Origin: JBQLZO01 sp052168315
Lineage (GTDB): Bacteria; Planctomycetota; Phycisphaerae; Phycisphaerales; UBA1924
Direction of reading: 5' to 3'
Assembly: GCA_052168315.1 (NCBI GenBank)
Contig: JBQLZO010000075.1
Span: forward strand, 1 to 18,191
Length of the DNA stretch: 18,191 nucleotides
Positions 1-7,748 of the stretch are shown here, piece after piece. The translations under genes and the position numbers were made by a program. Every line of letters starts with the position of its first letter. The stretch's first letter is position 1. A model generated the notes under the pieces. The model ran no database searches and had not been told where the DNA came from. It was given only the letters and a program-made list of their open reading frames with translations.

Positions 1-2
1 TG

Positions 3-1127
3 GGTGGGGGGACCGATGGCGCCGATGGCGGTGAGAACGGGGGGGGAGTGGGGGGTTGGTATTGGATTGATCGGGATGAGATCGCCTCGGTGGAGCGCGC
101 GCGGCTGGCGGAGGATCCGGCGGCGGCTGGTGGTGATGGGATGGCGGTGGCGGTGGTGCCGATCGGGCTGGGGAGCAACGCGGATGTGCTGGGGGCGCAT
201 GTGACGGCGGAGGGTGTGTACGAGGCGCTGCGGGCGGTTGAAGAGCAGGCGCGGGGGCTGGGGATCGATCCGGGCGAGGGTCTGGCGGTGGTGTTCCAGT
301 TCTCATCGCGTGGGGGAGTGCTGGCGGAGGTGCCGTGGCTGGTGGAGATCGTGGAGTGGAGCGAGGCGCGATACGCGGTGGTGGCGGGTGTGGTGGTGCG
401 GGCGGAGTCGGCGGCGGCGCTGGTGGCGCTGGCGTGCGACCGGCTGGTGTTCGTGCCGTCGGGTGTGATGGGCGGTTCGGTCGCGTTTGTGGAGGATGGC
501 GCGGGGGTGCGGGGGGTCGGGGGCGCTTTGCGCGATGATGCGGTGTCGATCGCGGAGCGGGCGAGCGCGGCGGGCGGTCGTGATGCGGCGCTGGGGGTGG
601 CGATGAGCACGCGATCGGGTTTATTGATGGACCCGGCGACGGGGACGCTGGCGGCGGGGGATGTTGATGGTGGGGAGGCGGCGGACGATGGCGGGGTTGT
701 GGTGATCAATCGGGGGGGGACGGTGCTGGTGTTGTCGGCGATGGATGCGGAGCGGGTGGGGGTGTCGGAGGGGACGGCGGGGGACTTCGGGCAGATCGTG
801 AGGGTGCTGGGGATCGGGCGGGTGTCGCGGGTGCTGACGGGGACAGCGCTGGATGTGCTGGTCCGGCGGGCGGAGGCGGCGGCGTTCGTTCGGGCGCACG
901 CGGAGGTGCTCGGTGATTCGGTGGTGTCGAGCCTGGAGCGGCTTGAGGATGGTTCGATGGGTGAGGGGGAGCGGGAGATGACGGTGGAGCAGGCGTGGCG
1001 TGAGCTTGACCGGCTGGTGGCGCTGGTGGGGGCGTTCGGGCATCTTTCGCGGCACGCGGCGTTTACCCCTTCGTGGCTCGGGGATCAGGCGGCCCGGCTG
1101 GGTGAGCATGGGGCTCGGGGCGAGTGA
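3..1127 (+). CDS. NfeD/S49-like ClpP-fold protein, 5' partial
   Basis: The reading frame is open to the left edge of the window. The residues before the possible GTG at 48 form a Gly/Asp-rich linker, so the true start is probably outside and 48 is only an internal codon. Numbering from 48, residues 80-150 resemble the core of NfeD/SppA-type membrane-associated serine proteases: a strand VVFQFSSRGG, then the RAESAAALVALACD segment that matches the family's AxSAGxLxALAxD block, with S121 at the nucleophile position, then PSGVMGGS. Residues 222-256 match the later block G-x-LLxLTAxEAxxxGxxxG. The complete visible 359 residues contain no lysine, and the helix expected to carry the catalytic Lys of NfeD proteases reads ALRDDAVSIAE. 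The fold assignment is an inference from motifs; protease activity is doubtful. The C-terminal 100 residues are helical and unassigned. Confidence 0.6.
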   Translation, partial: GGGTDGADGGENGGGVGGWYWIDRDEIASVERARLAEDPAAAGGDGMAVAVVPIGLGSNADVLGAHVTAEGVYEALRAVEEQARGLGIDPGEGLAVVFQFSSRGGVLAEVPWLVEIVEWSEARYAVVAGVVVRAESAAALVALACDRLVFVPSGVMGGSVAFVEDGAGVRGVGGALRDDAVSIAERASAAGGRDAALGVAMSTRSGLLMDPATGTLAAGDVDGGEAADDGGVVVINRGGTVLVLSAMDAERVGVSEGTAGDFGQIVRVLGIGRVSRVLTGTALDVLVRRAEAAAFVRAHAEVLGDSVVSSLERLEDGSMGEGEREMTVEQAWRELDRLVALVGAFGHLSRHAAFTPSWLGDQAARLGEHGARGE

Positions 1128-1147
1128 TGAAGAGGGGAGAAGAGGGA

Positions 1148-1409
1148 TTCACCACAGAGGCGCAGAGGGCGCGGAGGGGGAGAGAAGAGGGGGAATTGTG
1201 TGGGGAGAAGAAGAGGGGGGTCGGCGTGGAGGAGTGGGGTTGCGGAGGGGGTTGAAGAGGGTTCACCACGGAGGCGCGGAGGGCGCGGAGGGGGAGAGAA
1301 GAGGGGGAATTGTGTGGGGAGAAGGAGAGGGGGGTCGGCGTGGAGGCGTGGGGGCGCGGAGGGGGTTGAAGAGGGTTCACCACGGAGGCGGGGAGGGCGG
1401 GGAGGGGGA
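1148..1409. repeat. 114-bp tandem repeat, about 2.3 copies
   Basis: Copies start at 1148, 1262 and 1376, an exact 114-bp period. The third copy stops matching after about 34 bp. Each copy opens with a core reading CACCACRGAGGCGCRGAG followed by a GGGCGCGGAGG-type run, then purine-rich filler with several runs of four to six G. Copies 1 and 2 are nearly identical over their full length. Cores of the form ACCACGGAGGCACGGAG are a familiar dispersed intergenic repeat in several bacterial phyla (general knowledge, not checked here). 114 is divisible by three, so the repeat keeps reading frames open on both strands, but no coding signal is seen. Confidence 0.85.
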
Positions 1410-1698
1410 ATGGAGCAGGAGGAGGAGTTTGGTGGTGTGGGTTTGGTGGGTTGGTCTTGGTGGTGTGCGGGGTTGTCGGTGGGGGTGAGGGTGGTGGGAC
1501 TCTTGGGGGTGGTCTGGCTATGTTTGGAGTGGTGGGTGTTGGGCTGGATGGGGTTGGGGGTGGGGTGCGGCGGAGCGCACGGATGCGGCGTGGCGGGGAA
1601 TGGGGAGGCGTTCCGCGTGTGTCTGGAGCGCGGGGAAGTGGGGGGCTTGTGCCTTGGACTGACCTTTTCGAACAACGAGACGGATGGAAGTGGCGACC
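1410..1698. other. Intergenic stretch, G-rich, no gene seen
   Basis: This stretch between the tandem repeat and the oligopeptidase start is dominated by GGT/GGG/GTG runs. The open frames crossing it give low-complexity Gly/Val or Pro/Thr translations with no recognisable domain. No convincing -35/-10 pair was found for the downstream gene, although its promoter presumably lies here. Confidence 0.6.
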
Positions 1699-3453
1699 AT
1701 GACGACGGGCAACGCATCGGCTTCTCGCGCGGCGGCGAGTGATTTTGTGCCTCAGGATCTGGATGCGGCGGACTGGGCGTCGCTGGAGCCGCTGTACCGT
1801 TCGCTGCTGGAGCGGCCGGTGGAGAGCAAGGCGGAGCTGGAGCGCTGGCTGCTGGATCGTTCGGAGCTGGACGCGGCGGTGCGCGAGGCGCAGGCGGTTC
1901 TGTACATCCCGACGACGCGGTTCACTGAGGATGCCGAGGCGTCGCGTCTGTGGGAGAAGTGGCTGGACGAAATCCCGGCGAAGCTGGATCCGATGTGGTT
2001 CGAGATCAACCAGCGGCAGGTGAAGCTGGCCGAGAAACTCGGGCTTTCGGGGGGGCGGTACGCGGTGCTGCACCGGAACATGCGGAACGAGGTGGAGCTG
2101 TTCCGGGATGAGAATGTGGCGCTGGAGACGCAGGACAAGAAGCTGAACCAGAAGTACCAGCAGCTGTGCGGGAAGATGTCGGTGGAGTTCGATGGGAAGA
2201 CGCTGACGCTTCCGCAGGTGGGCAAGTACCTGGAGATGACGGATCGTTCGAAGCGTGAGGGCGCGTGGCGGGCCGAGCGGACGCGGCGGCTGGTGGATGA
2301 GGAGGCGATCGACGGGATCTACGACGAGCAGGTCGGGATCCGCACGCGGATCGCGAAGAACGCGGGGTTTGAGAACTTCCGCGATTTCCAGCACCAGAAC
2401 TTCCGTCGGTTCGAGTACTCGCCGGCGGACTGCTACGCGTTCCACGAGGGCGTGGAGAAGCATGTGGTGCCGCTGCTGCGGGAGATGGATGGGCGGCGGA
2501 AGGCATCGCTGGGTGTGGACCCGCTGCGGCCGTGGGACCTCGGGGTGGATGAGAAGGGTCGGGAGCCGCTGAAGCCGTTCGAGAAGGGGCAGGAGCTCGT
2601 GGAGCAGTCGCGGCGGGTGTTCGCGCGGATGGATCCGGAGCTGGCGTCGTTCTATGACGCGCTGGGCGATGACATGGGGACGGCGCCGGGTCTTGATGGG
2701 TGCTTCGATTTGGACTCGCGCGCGGGCAAGGCGTTCGGCGGGTACCAGTACATGCGTGATCGTTCTCGGCGGCCGTTCATCTTCATGAACGCGGCGGGGC
2801 TGCACCGGGATGTGGAGACGATGATCCACGAGGCGGGGCATGCGTTCCATTCGATGCTGAGCCGTGACGAGCCGCTGGTGGCGTACCGGGACGCTCCGAT
2901 CGAGTTCGCGGAGGTGGCTTCGATGTCGATGGAGCTGCTGACGATGCCGTACTGGGACGAGTTCTACCCGGATGAGAACGATGCGAACCGTGCGCGGCGG
3001 ACGCAGCTTGAGGGATCGCTGACGATGCTGGCGTGGATCGCGACGATCGATGCGTTCCAGCACTGGGTGTACCTGAACCCGGGGCATTCGCGGGATGAGC
3101 GGCGCGAGCACTGGGTGACGCTGATGGACCGGTTCGGGCACGATGTGTCGTGGGATGGTCTGGAGCGTGAGAAGGCGGCGACCTGGCAGCGGCAGCTGCA
3201 CCTGTTCGGGCACGCGTTCTACTACATCGAGTACGGGATCGCGCAGCTGGGCGCGTTCGGGCTGTGGATGCGTTCGGTGCGCGAGGGGATGGGCGCGGCG
3301 CTGGAGGGGTACAAGAAGGCGATGACGCTGGGCGGTTCGAAGCCGCTGCCGGAGCTGTTCGAGGCCGCGGGGCTGAAGTTTGACCTGGGCGAGCGGCACA
3401 TCGGCGCGGTGGCGGATGCGGTTCGGAAGGAGCTGGCGGGGCTGCCGGAGTGA
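1699..3453 (+). CDS. M3-family oligoendopeptidase (PepF-like zinc peptidase)
   Basis: A 584-residue cytoplasmic metallopeptidase that cleaves short peptides; the length fits oligoendopeptidase F (about 560-600). The zinc site is clear: HEAGH at residues 377-381 within MIHEAGHAFH, and a third ligand E405 in EFAEVASMSME, 24 residues after the second His, as usual for family M3. The C-terminal block FGHAFYYIEYGIAQLGA (near 500) matches the family's conserved substrate-binding His/Tyr segment. There is no signal peptide. I chose the ATG at 1699 because GGAAG lies 8 bases upstream; an in-frame ATG at 1684 would add five residues but has poor ribosome-binding spacing. The gene stands alone, and transcription probably ends at the hairpin at 3523. 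The family call is firm; peptide specificity is unknown. Confidence 0.95.
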   Translation: MTTGNASASRAAASDFVPQDLDAADWASLEPLYRSLLERPVESKAELERWLLDRSELDAAVREAQAVLYIPTTRFTEDAEASRLWEKWLDEIPAKLDPMWFEINQRQVKLAEKLGLSGGRYAVLHRNMRNEVELFRDENVALETQDKKLNQKYQQLCGKMSVEFDGKTLTLPQVGKYLEMTDRSKREGAWRAERTRRLVDEEAIDGIYDEQVGIRTRIAKNAGFENFRDFQHQNFRRFEYSPADCYAFHEGVEKHVVPLLREMDGRRKASLGVDPLRPWDLGVDEKGREPLKPFEKGQELVEQSRRVFARMDPELASFYDALGDDMGTAPGLDGCFDLDSRAGKAFGGYQYMRDRSRRPFIFMNAAGLHRDVETMIHEAGHAFHSMLSRDEPLVAYRDAPIEFAEVASMSMELLTMPYWDEFYPDENDANRARRTQLEGSLTMLAWIATIDAFQHWVYLNPGHSRDERREHWVTLMDRFGHDVSWDGLEREKAATWQRQLHLFGHAFYYIEYGIAQLGAFGLWMRSVREGMGAALEGYKKAMTLGGSKPLPELFEAAGLKFDLGERHIGAVADAVRKELAGLPE

Positions 3454-3522
3454 GGTTGTTGATGGTGGGGGCGCGGGGCGGGTCCCGCGCTTCGTCCTGA
3501 TTGAATTGATCGCGGAATGCAC

Positions 3523-3550
3523 AACGCCCGGCGATGTTTCGCCGGGCGTT
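3523..3550. terminator. Bidirectional hairpin terminator
   Basis: A perfect 12-bp stem (AACGCCCGGCGA with TCGCCGGGCGTT) closes a 4-base TGTT loop. It sits between the ends of two convergent genes, the oligopeptidase (+) and rplU (-). On the + strand it is followed by GGTGTTTATT, a weak T-rich tail. On the - strand the tail is poor. It probably serves both genes. Confidence 0.8.
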
Positions 3551-3615
3551 GGTGTTTATTGCTTGGTGGAGGTAGATGCGAGGGGAGTGGGAAGTTGAAG
3601 GGGGGAGTTGGGGGG

Positions 3616-3939
3616 TCAGGCGGGGAGCTTGGTGACCTTGACGGTCATGTGGCGCTGGCGGTGGCCCTGCTTGCGGCGGTAGTTCTTGCGGCGCTTGTAC
3701 TTGATGACATCGATTTTTTCGCCCTTGAAGTCGCGGTCGATGATCTCGGCCTCGACGCTGGCGCCGTCGATGTAGGGAGCGCCGATGCTGGCTTTGCCGC
3801 TGCCGGCGACGAGGAGGACCTTGTCGAAGCTGACGGTCTTGGCCGAGTCGGGGAGTGCGGGGTTGATGTCGAGGGTGATGACATCGCCTTCTGCGGCCTT
3901 GATCTGGTTGCCGCGGTCTTCGAAGATGACATAGCGCAT
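3616..3939 (-). CDS. rplU: 50S ribosomal protein bL21
   Basis: A 107-residue protein with the L21 layout: an N-terminal MRYVIFEDRGNQIKAAEGD strand pair, a central FDKVLLVAG segment, and the signature KRRKNYRRKQGHRQ followed by MTVKV, which binds 23S rRNA. The frame is open upstream to 4008, but the start at 3939 matches the family N-terminus and has GGAAAGG about 10 bases upstream, so the longer form is rejected. A sigma70-like promoter lies about 120 bases upstream. In most bacteria rplU is followed by rpmA (bL27); here the downstream side holds only the terminator and a convergent gene. The codons end largely in C, as in the other minus-strand genes. Confidence 0.97.
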   Translation of the reverse strand: MRYVIFEDRGNQIKAAEGDVITLDINPALPDSAKTVSFDKVLLVAGSGKASIGAPYIDGASVEAEIIDRDFKGEKIDVIKYKRRKNYRRKQGHRQRHMTVKVTKLPA

Positions 3940-4062
3940 TGGTGTGCTGCCTTTCCGAGCGCTGCTGGGCGCTGTGACGGACGATGTGCCTGCGTTCCGG
4001 GCGGCCATTGGGACTAAATGAGGCCGTTTCCGCCCCCGGCTGGTGTGGCCTGAGGGGTCGTG

Positions 4063-4090
4063 AGTGTAGCCGTGCGCCGGCGTGGGGCAA
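4063..4090 (-). promoter_or_regulatory. Predicted sigma70-type promoter of rplU
   Basis: On the minus strand TTGCCC (4090-4085) and TACACT (4068-4063) are separated by 16 bases, each matching four of six consensus positions. Transcription would start near 4056, giving a leader of roughly 115 bases before the rplU ATG. The leader contains a short inverted pair AGGCC/GGCCT; whether it regulates L21 is unknown. Confidence 0.5.
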
Positions 4091-4143
4091 GGGGAAGGGG
4101 GTGGGAGGGGCGTGGGAGCGAGGTAGAGCGGAGGGGGGTGGGA

Positions 4144-4836
4144 TCAGTTGTGGACGAGCTGGTCGCGCGGTGGGGCGGTGCCCCAGCAGAGGTCGAGGGG
4201 GATGCCCAGGCGTTCGGCGTGTTCGATGAGGTCGCGCCACCCGAGGTCGAGGAAGGGAGTTTCTATGGTGGGTGGTGCGTGTGGGGTGAGCGGGTTGGCG
4301 GGGTTTTGGTTGGGTGCTGGTTGGGCGAGCCCGTGCCCATTGGGATCGGCATCGAGGGCGATGGCGGTGGCGTCGAGTTCGGTGATGGCGGCGATGAGGC
4401 GGGCGCGTTCGGCGAGGGCGAACATGCGGGCGAGTGAGGAGCCGGGTTTATTGGGCGCTGCGATGGGGCAGGCGGGCCAGATGAGCCGGGCATCCGCGTG
4501 GTGGGCATCGATGAGTGCGTGGAGGAGTTCGATGGTGATGGCCGCGCCGCGGAGGTGGTGGGGGATGGGGTTTTGGGTTTGGTCGTTTTTGGCGTTGGGG
4601 GGCGTGGTGGAGGTGGGGGGGGTTGGGCCTTGGGCGATTCGGACGCCGAGGGCTCTGGCGCTGGTTCTGGCGAGGATCTCGGCTTGTTCTTGGCCGACGG
4701 CGGCGTGTGCGTCGGCCCAGATTGGGGATCCGGGTCCGGGAATCCATGCGATGACGGAGGACGAATCGGACTCTGGGTGCTGGAGGGCGATGGTGAGGGC
4801 GAGGAGTGATGGGAGCCCGCCATCATGGATGACCAT
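4144..4836 (-). CDS. QueC/ExsB-like protein with altered active-site motifs
   Basis: A 230-residue protein resembling 7-cyano-7-deazaguanine synthase (QueC, the ATP-dependent enzyme making preQ0 for queuosine). The N-terminus MVIHDGGLPSLLALTIAL aligns with the QueC nucleotide loop, but the usual SGGxDS is HDGGLPS (residues 4-10). Residues 192-218 carry the C-terminal hallmark: ETPFLDL, then an alpha segment ending ERLGIPLDLCW, matching QueC's ETPLIDLxKxxI and LGVPxxxTWSC. The protein ends 12 residues later, without the cysteine cluster that binds zinc in QueC. A region rich in Pro/Thr (71-95) looks like a loop insertion. The start is uncertain: no Shine-Dalgarno, and an ATG at 4890 would add 18 residues; 4836 places the loop motif at the N-terminus as in QueC. 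The homology is an inference; activity as QueC is doubtful. Confidence 0.6.
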   Translation of the reverse strand: MVIHDGGLPSLLALTIALQHPESDSSSVIAWIPGPGSPIWADAHAAVGQEQAEILARTSARALGVRIAQGPTPPTSTTPPNAKNDQTQNPIPHHLRGAAITIELLHALIDAHHADARLIWPACPIAAPNKPGSSLARMFALAERARLIAAITELDATAIALDADPNGHGLAQPAPNQNPANPLTPHAPPTIETPFLDLGWRDLIEHAERLGIPLDLCWGTAPPRDQLVHN

Positions 4837-5003
4837 GGTGTGCGAAGGTTGGGGGGATAATGGGATGGTGGGGCGTGAAGGGTCGGGCATTGGTCGATGA
4901 CATCGGGCGTCGAGGGGTGGCGACCGGTGCGGCGGGGATTCGGGGGGTTGGAGTTCCCCGATGGGCGGGAGTGGGGTGGGTGTGCTGGGAGATGGAGGGT
5001 TCG

Positions 5004-6902
5004 ATGAGCGGTGAGTCGTGGCGGAGAGTGGCTGGGCGGCGGCGGGGCGCGGCGGGGTGGTGCGCGGTGGGTGCGGCGGGGGTAATGGTCGCGTTTGGGG
5101 GTGGCAGCGCGGGTGCTTCGGGTGTGGCGGGGGGCGGTGGGGTTGTTGCGGTGGGCGCGGGGGAGTTTGGGGCGGTGGTGTACTACTTCGATGAGGCCCG
5201 GACGATCGAGGTGTGGGGCGGGCGGCTGGCGGTGTATGTGGGGAGTGAGGGGGCGGGCGGAGAGGCGGTCGGGCGGGGTGTGGTGGAGGGGCTGGTGGAG
5301 GCGGGTGGGGTGGATGGTGCGCGGGTGTCGCGGCATGCGCTGGCGGGTTGGTGGGAGATCGAGTTTGGTGGGGGTGTCGAAGGTGATGGGGCAGTGGATG
5401 CCGGAGCGCACGGGAGGGGCGTGGCGGCATTGATGGCGGGGGCGGCGGCGCTGGAGGGGGTTGGCGGCGGGGATGGGGCGGTGTTTATGACGGAGGTGTT
5501 CCGCGATGGTGCGGGCGGAGCGCTGATTCCGACGGAGTGGGCGCTGGTGCGGTTCGCGGAGGGTGTGGATGCGGCGGCGGCGCGGGGGCTGGTGGAGGCG
5601 GGCGGTTTCGAGTTCGTCGGCGGCGGGTGGCTTGGGGGTATGGAAGGGGCGTATCGCCTGCGGGCGGGCGAGGCGCTGCGGCGAGCGGGCGGTCGGGCGG
5701 TGCTGGATGCGATCGCTGGGCTGGCAGCGCGTGATGAGACGGTGTTCGCGGAGCCGGATCTGATTTTCGAGGGGCGTGGTGGATCGTCAGCGCCGAACGA
5801 TCCGGCGTTCACGCAGAGCTGGGGGCTGGATAATCGTGGGCAGTCGGGGTGCTGCGTGGGGATCGATCTTCGTGCGCTGGGCGCGTGGAAGACGACGACG
5901 GGTGATGCGTCGATCGTGGCGGTGGTGATTGATACGGGTGTGCAGCCGGACCATCCGGATCTGTCGCTTCTGCCGGGGTTCGATGCGACGGGGCAGAACG
6001 GTGGCGGGGCGCCGGTGAACGATTGCGACAACCATGGAACGCCGGTGGCGGGGGCGCTGGGGGCGCTGATCGACAATGGTGTGGGGAGCAGCGGGATGGC
6101 GCCGGGGGTGTCGCTGGTGTCGGCGCGGGCGTTCGTGAGCACATTGCCGACGCCCTGCAGCGGCGCGTGGGGGAGCACGCCGTCGTGGACGGTGGCGTGC
6201 CTGGAGTTCGCGAGCGATATCGGCGCGCGGGTGACGAACAACTCGAACTTCTACAACTTCCCTTCGTCTGCGATCACGAGCATGTACGAGATGACGCGGG
6301 ATGCGGGGATGGTGCACTTTGCGGCGGCGGGGAACTCGGGGAACGCGTCGATCACCTATCCGGCATCGCTGGCGACGGTGAACGCGGTGTCGGCGATCAC
6401 GCCGAGCGGTTCGCTGGCGAGTTTCTCGAGTTTCGGGTCGGGGCTGGCGTTCGCGGGGCCGGGCGTGGGGATCTACACGACGGACCGGACGGGGTTCGAT
6501 GGTTTCGCGCCGGGCTCGTTCGTGCAGATCAACGGGACCTCGTTCGCCTCGCCGCTGGTGGCGGGGGTCGCGGCGCTGATGCTGTCGGTGGATCCGGGGC
6601 TGATGCCGGATGAGATCGAGGGGATCATGCGTTCGACCGCGCTGGATCTTGGAACGCCGGGGTTCGATTCGTCGTTCGGGTGGGGGCTGCCGCGGGCGGA
6701 TGCGGCGGTGGGGGTCGTGGCCGTGCCGGCGTGCCCGGGCGATGTGGATGGCGATGGGGATGTGGACTCTGACGATCTCGGGATCGTGCTCGGGGCGTTC
6801 GGGTGTTCGGGCGGCGGGTGCGCCGGGGATGTGGATGGGGATGGGGATGTGGACTCGGACGACCTGGGCGTGCTGCTGGGCGGGTTCGGGTGCGGGGGGT
6901 GA
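5004..6902 (+). CDS. Secreted subtilase (S8) with C-terminal dockerin pair
   Basis: A 632-residue serine peptidase exported by a Sec-type signal (basic RRVAGRRRG, hydrophobic stretch to about 35, AGA-SG cleavage region near 38). Residues 40-270 look like a long Gly/Ala/Val-rich propeptide. The catalytic triad is D310 in VIDTGVQPDHPD, H344 in NHGTPVAG and S513 in GTSFASPLVAG, with oxyanion N444 in AAAGNSG. Cysteines around 293, 340 and 390-405 may form disulphides, fitting an extracellular enzyme. Residues 577-632 are two dockerin-like calcium loops (DVDGDGDVDSDDLG twice). I chose the ATG at 5004 because GGAGG sits 5 bases upstream and the signal peptide starts there; the frame is open back to 4860. 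It contains only one lysine. Its stop is 6 bp from the convergent methyltransferase gene. Confidence 0.92.
   Translation: MSGESWRRVAGRRRGAAGWCAVGAAGVMVAFGGGSAGASGVAGGGGVVAVGAGEFGAVVYYFDEARTIEVWGGRLAVYVGSEGAGGEAVGRGVVEGLVEAGGVDGARVSRHALAGWWEIEFGGGVEGDGAVDAGAHGRGVAALMAGAAALEGVGGGDGAVFMTEVFRDGAGGALIPTEWALVRFAEGVDAAAARGLVEAGGFEFVGGGWLGGMEGAYRLRAGEALRRAGGRAVLDAIAGLAARDETVFAEPDLIFEGRGGSSAPNDPAFTQSWGLDNRGQSGCCVGIDLRALGAWKTTTGDASIVAVVIDTGVQPDHPDLSLLPGFDATGQNGGGAPVNDCDNHGTPVAGALGALIDNGVGSSGMAPGVSLVSARAFVSTLPTPCSGAWGSTPSWTVACLEFASDIGARVTNNSNFYNFPSSAITSMYEMTRDAGMVHFAAAGNSGNASITYPASLATVNAVSAITPSGSLASFSSFGSGLAFAGPGVGIYTTDRTGFDGFAPGSFVQINGTSFASPLVAGVAALMLSVDPGLMPDEIEGIMRSTALDLGTPGFDSSFGWGLPRADAAVGVVAVPACPGDVDGDGDVDSDDLGIVLGAFGCSGGGCAGDVDGDGDVDSDDLGVLLGGFGCGG
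6741..6899 (+). repeat. Duplicated dockerin-coding unit inside subtilase gene
   Basis: Two units start at 6741 and 6828, an 87-bp (29-codon) period. Both encode GDVDGDGDVDSDDLG followed by a hydrophobic helix and FGC. The second unit is cut short by the stop codon. This is the usual two-loop organisation of type I dockerins. Confidence 0.85.
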
Positions 6903-6908
6903 TGCGGC

Positions 6909-7748
6909 TCAGGTGGCGGGGAGTGTGCGTCGGGCGGAGATGACGACGGCCTCATTGTTCTCGATGCCGCGGCGGGTCTCGAAGCCGAGCGAGTGGAGCA
7001 TGCCGATGAATGCCTCGGCATCGCCGATGTCCTTGTGGACCTCGATGGCGAGTTGTTTGGTCATGGCGAGCAGGCGGCTGTCGGGGGTGAGCAGGTCGAA
7101 CTCGCTGCCCTCGATGTCGCACTTGAGCAGGTCGATGCGCTGGATGTTGCAGCGTTGGATGAGTTCATCCTCGGTGATGACTTCGGCGAGTGTGGTGTTG
7201 CCTCCCACGGCCTCGCGGAGTTTCTCGCTCTGCTCGAGGTCGCGTCCGATGAAGGCGTGGACGATCTGGACGCGGTCCTGGAAGCCGTTCTGGGAGAGTT
7301 GTTCGTTGAGTCGTTCGATCTCGGATTGCTTGACCTCGACGGAGACGGATCGGACGCCCGGGCCGTGCGCGAGGGCGAGGATGGTGAAGTTTCCCTTGTT
7401 GCATCCGAGGTCGACGATCTGGTCGTTGTCGTTGATGGTGAGGAATCCGGACTGGAGGTAGACATTGCGGACCCAGATTTCCCGGATTCCGGAGATGACC
7501 TTTCGTGCGCGGAGGGTGGCGCGTGCGTTGCCGAGTTTGCAGCGGTAGGGGCCCGAGCCCATGGCGATGTCGGCGGCTTGGAGGTTTCCGGATTTGAGGA
7601 TCTCGGGGGCGTGGCGCGCGATGGCGAGGAGCCACTTGAGTGCGACGCCGGGGCCGCAGACGCGGGCGATGCCGGCGGCGTCGGAGGCGATGGTGGCGAG
7701 TTTGCCGATGGGACCCTTGCTTGCGGCTGTTTGCTGGGTCTTGGTCAT
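6909..7748 (-). CDS. FkbM-family SAM-dependent methyltransferase
   Basis: A 279-residue putative O-methyltransferase. The SAM-binding motif I is VDLGCNKGNF (residues 112-121), followed by an acidic strand end SVEVK (136-140). The family-typical IDLLKCDIEGSEFDLL (205-220) is present, as is the closing strand block near 258-272. There is no signal peptide. FkbM-type enzymes methylate sugars, lipids or secondary metabolites; the substrate here is unknown. It lies 84 bp downstream of the GH13 gene in the same orientation, so the two could be co-transcribed, hinting at a carbohydrate-related substrate (weak inference). Its 3' end nearly abuts the convergent subtilase gene, leaving no room for a dedicated terminator. 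Confidence 0.88.
   Translation of the reverse strand: MTKTQQTAASKGPIGKLATIASDAAGIARVCGPGVALKWLLAIARHAPEILKSGNLQAADIAMGSGPYRCKLGNARATLRARKVISGIREIWVRNVYLQSGFLTINDNDQIVDLGCNKGNFTILALAHGPGVRSVSVEVKQSEIERLNEQLSQNGFQDRVQIVHAFIGRDLEQSEKLREAVGGNTTLAEVITEDELIQRCNIQRIDLLKCDIEGSEFDLLTPDSRLLAMTKQLAIEVHKDIGDAEAFIGMLHSLGFETRRGIENNEAVVISARRTLPAT

Noticed and set aside
1148..1409. Possible CRISPR array
   Set aside because: There are only three cores at 114-bp spacing and the intervening sequences are nearly identical, not unique spacers; no cas genes.
1085..1717. Minus-strand frame with Pro/Arg repeats across the tandem repeat
   Set aside because: The 114-bp period keeps all frames open; the translation is low-complexity and no start or ribosome site stands out.
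1063..3522. 819-residue open frame on the minus strand
   Set aside because: It lies antisense to the clearly conserved M3 peptidase and gives an Arg/Pro/His-rich translation, typical of shadow frames in GC-rich DNA.
3940..4008. N-terminal extension of L21 from an upstream ATG
   Set aside because: The family starts at the MRYVIFED segment, and a GGAAAGG site sits correctly before the ATG at 3939.
3517..4017. 166-residue acidic + strand frame
   Set aside because: It is the antisense of rplU and crosses the terminator hairpin.
4860..5003. Upstream extension of the subtilase
   Set aside because: The extension would place the signal peptide about 50 residues inside the protein; the ATG at 5004 has a good ribosome site.
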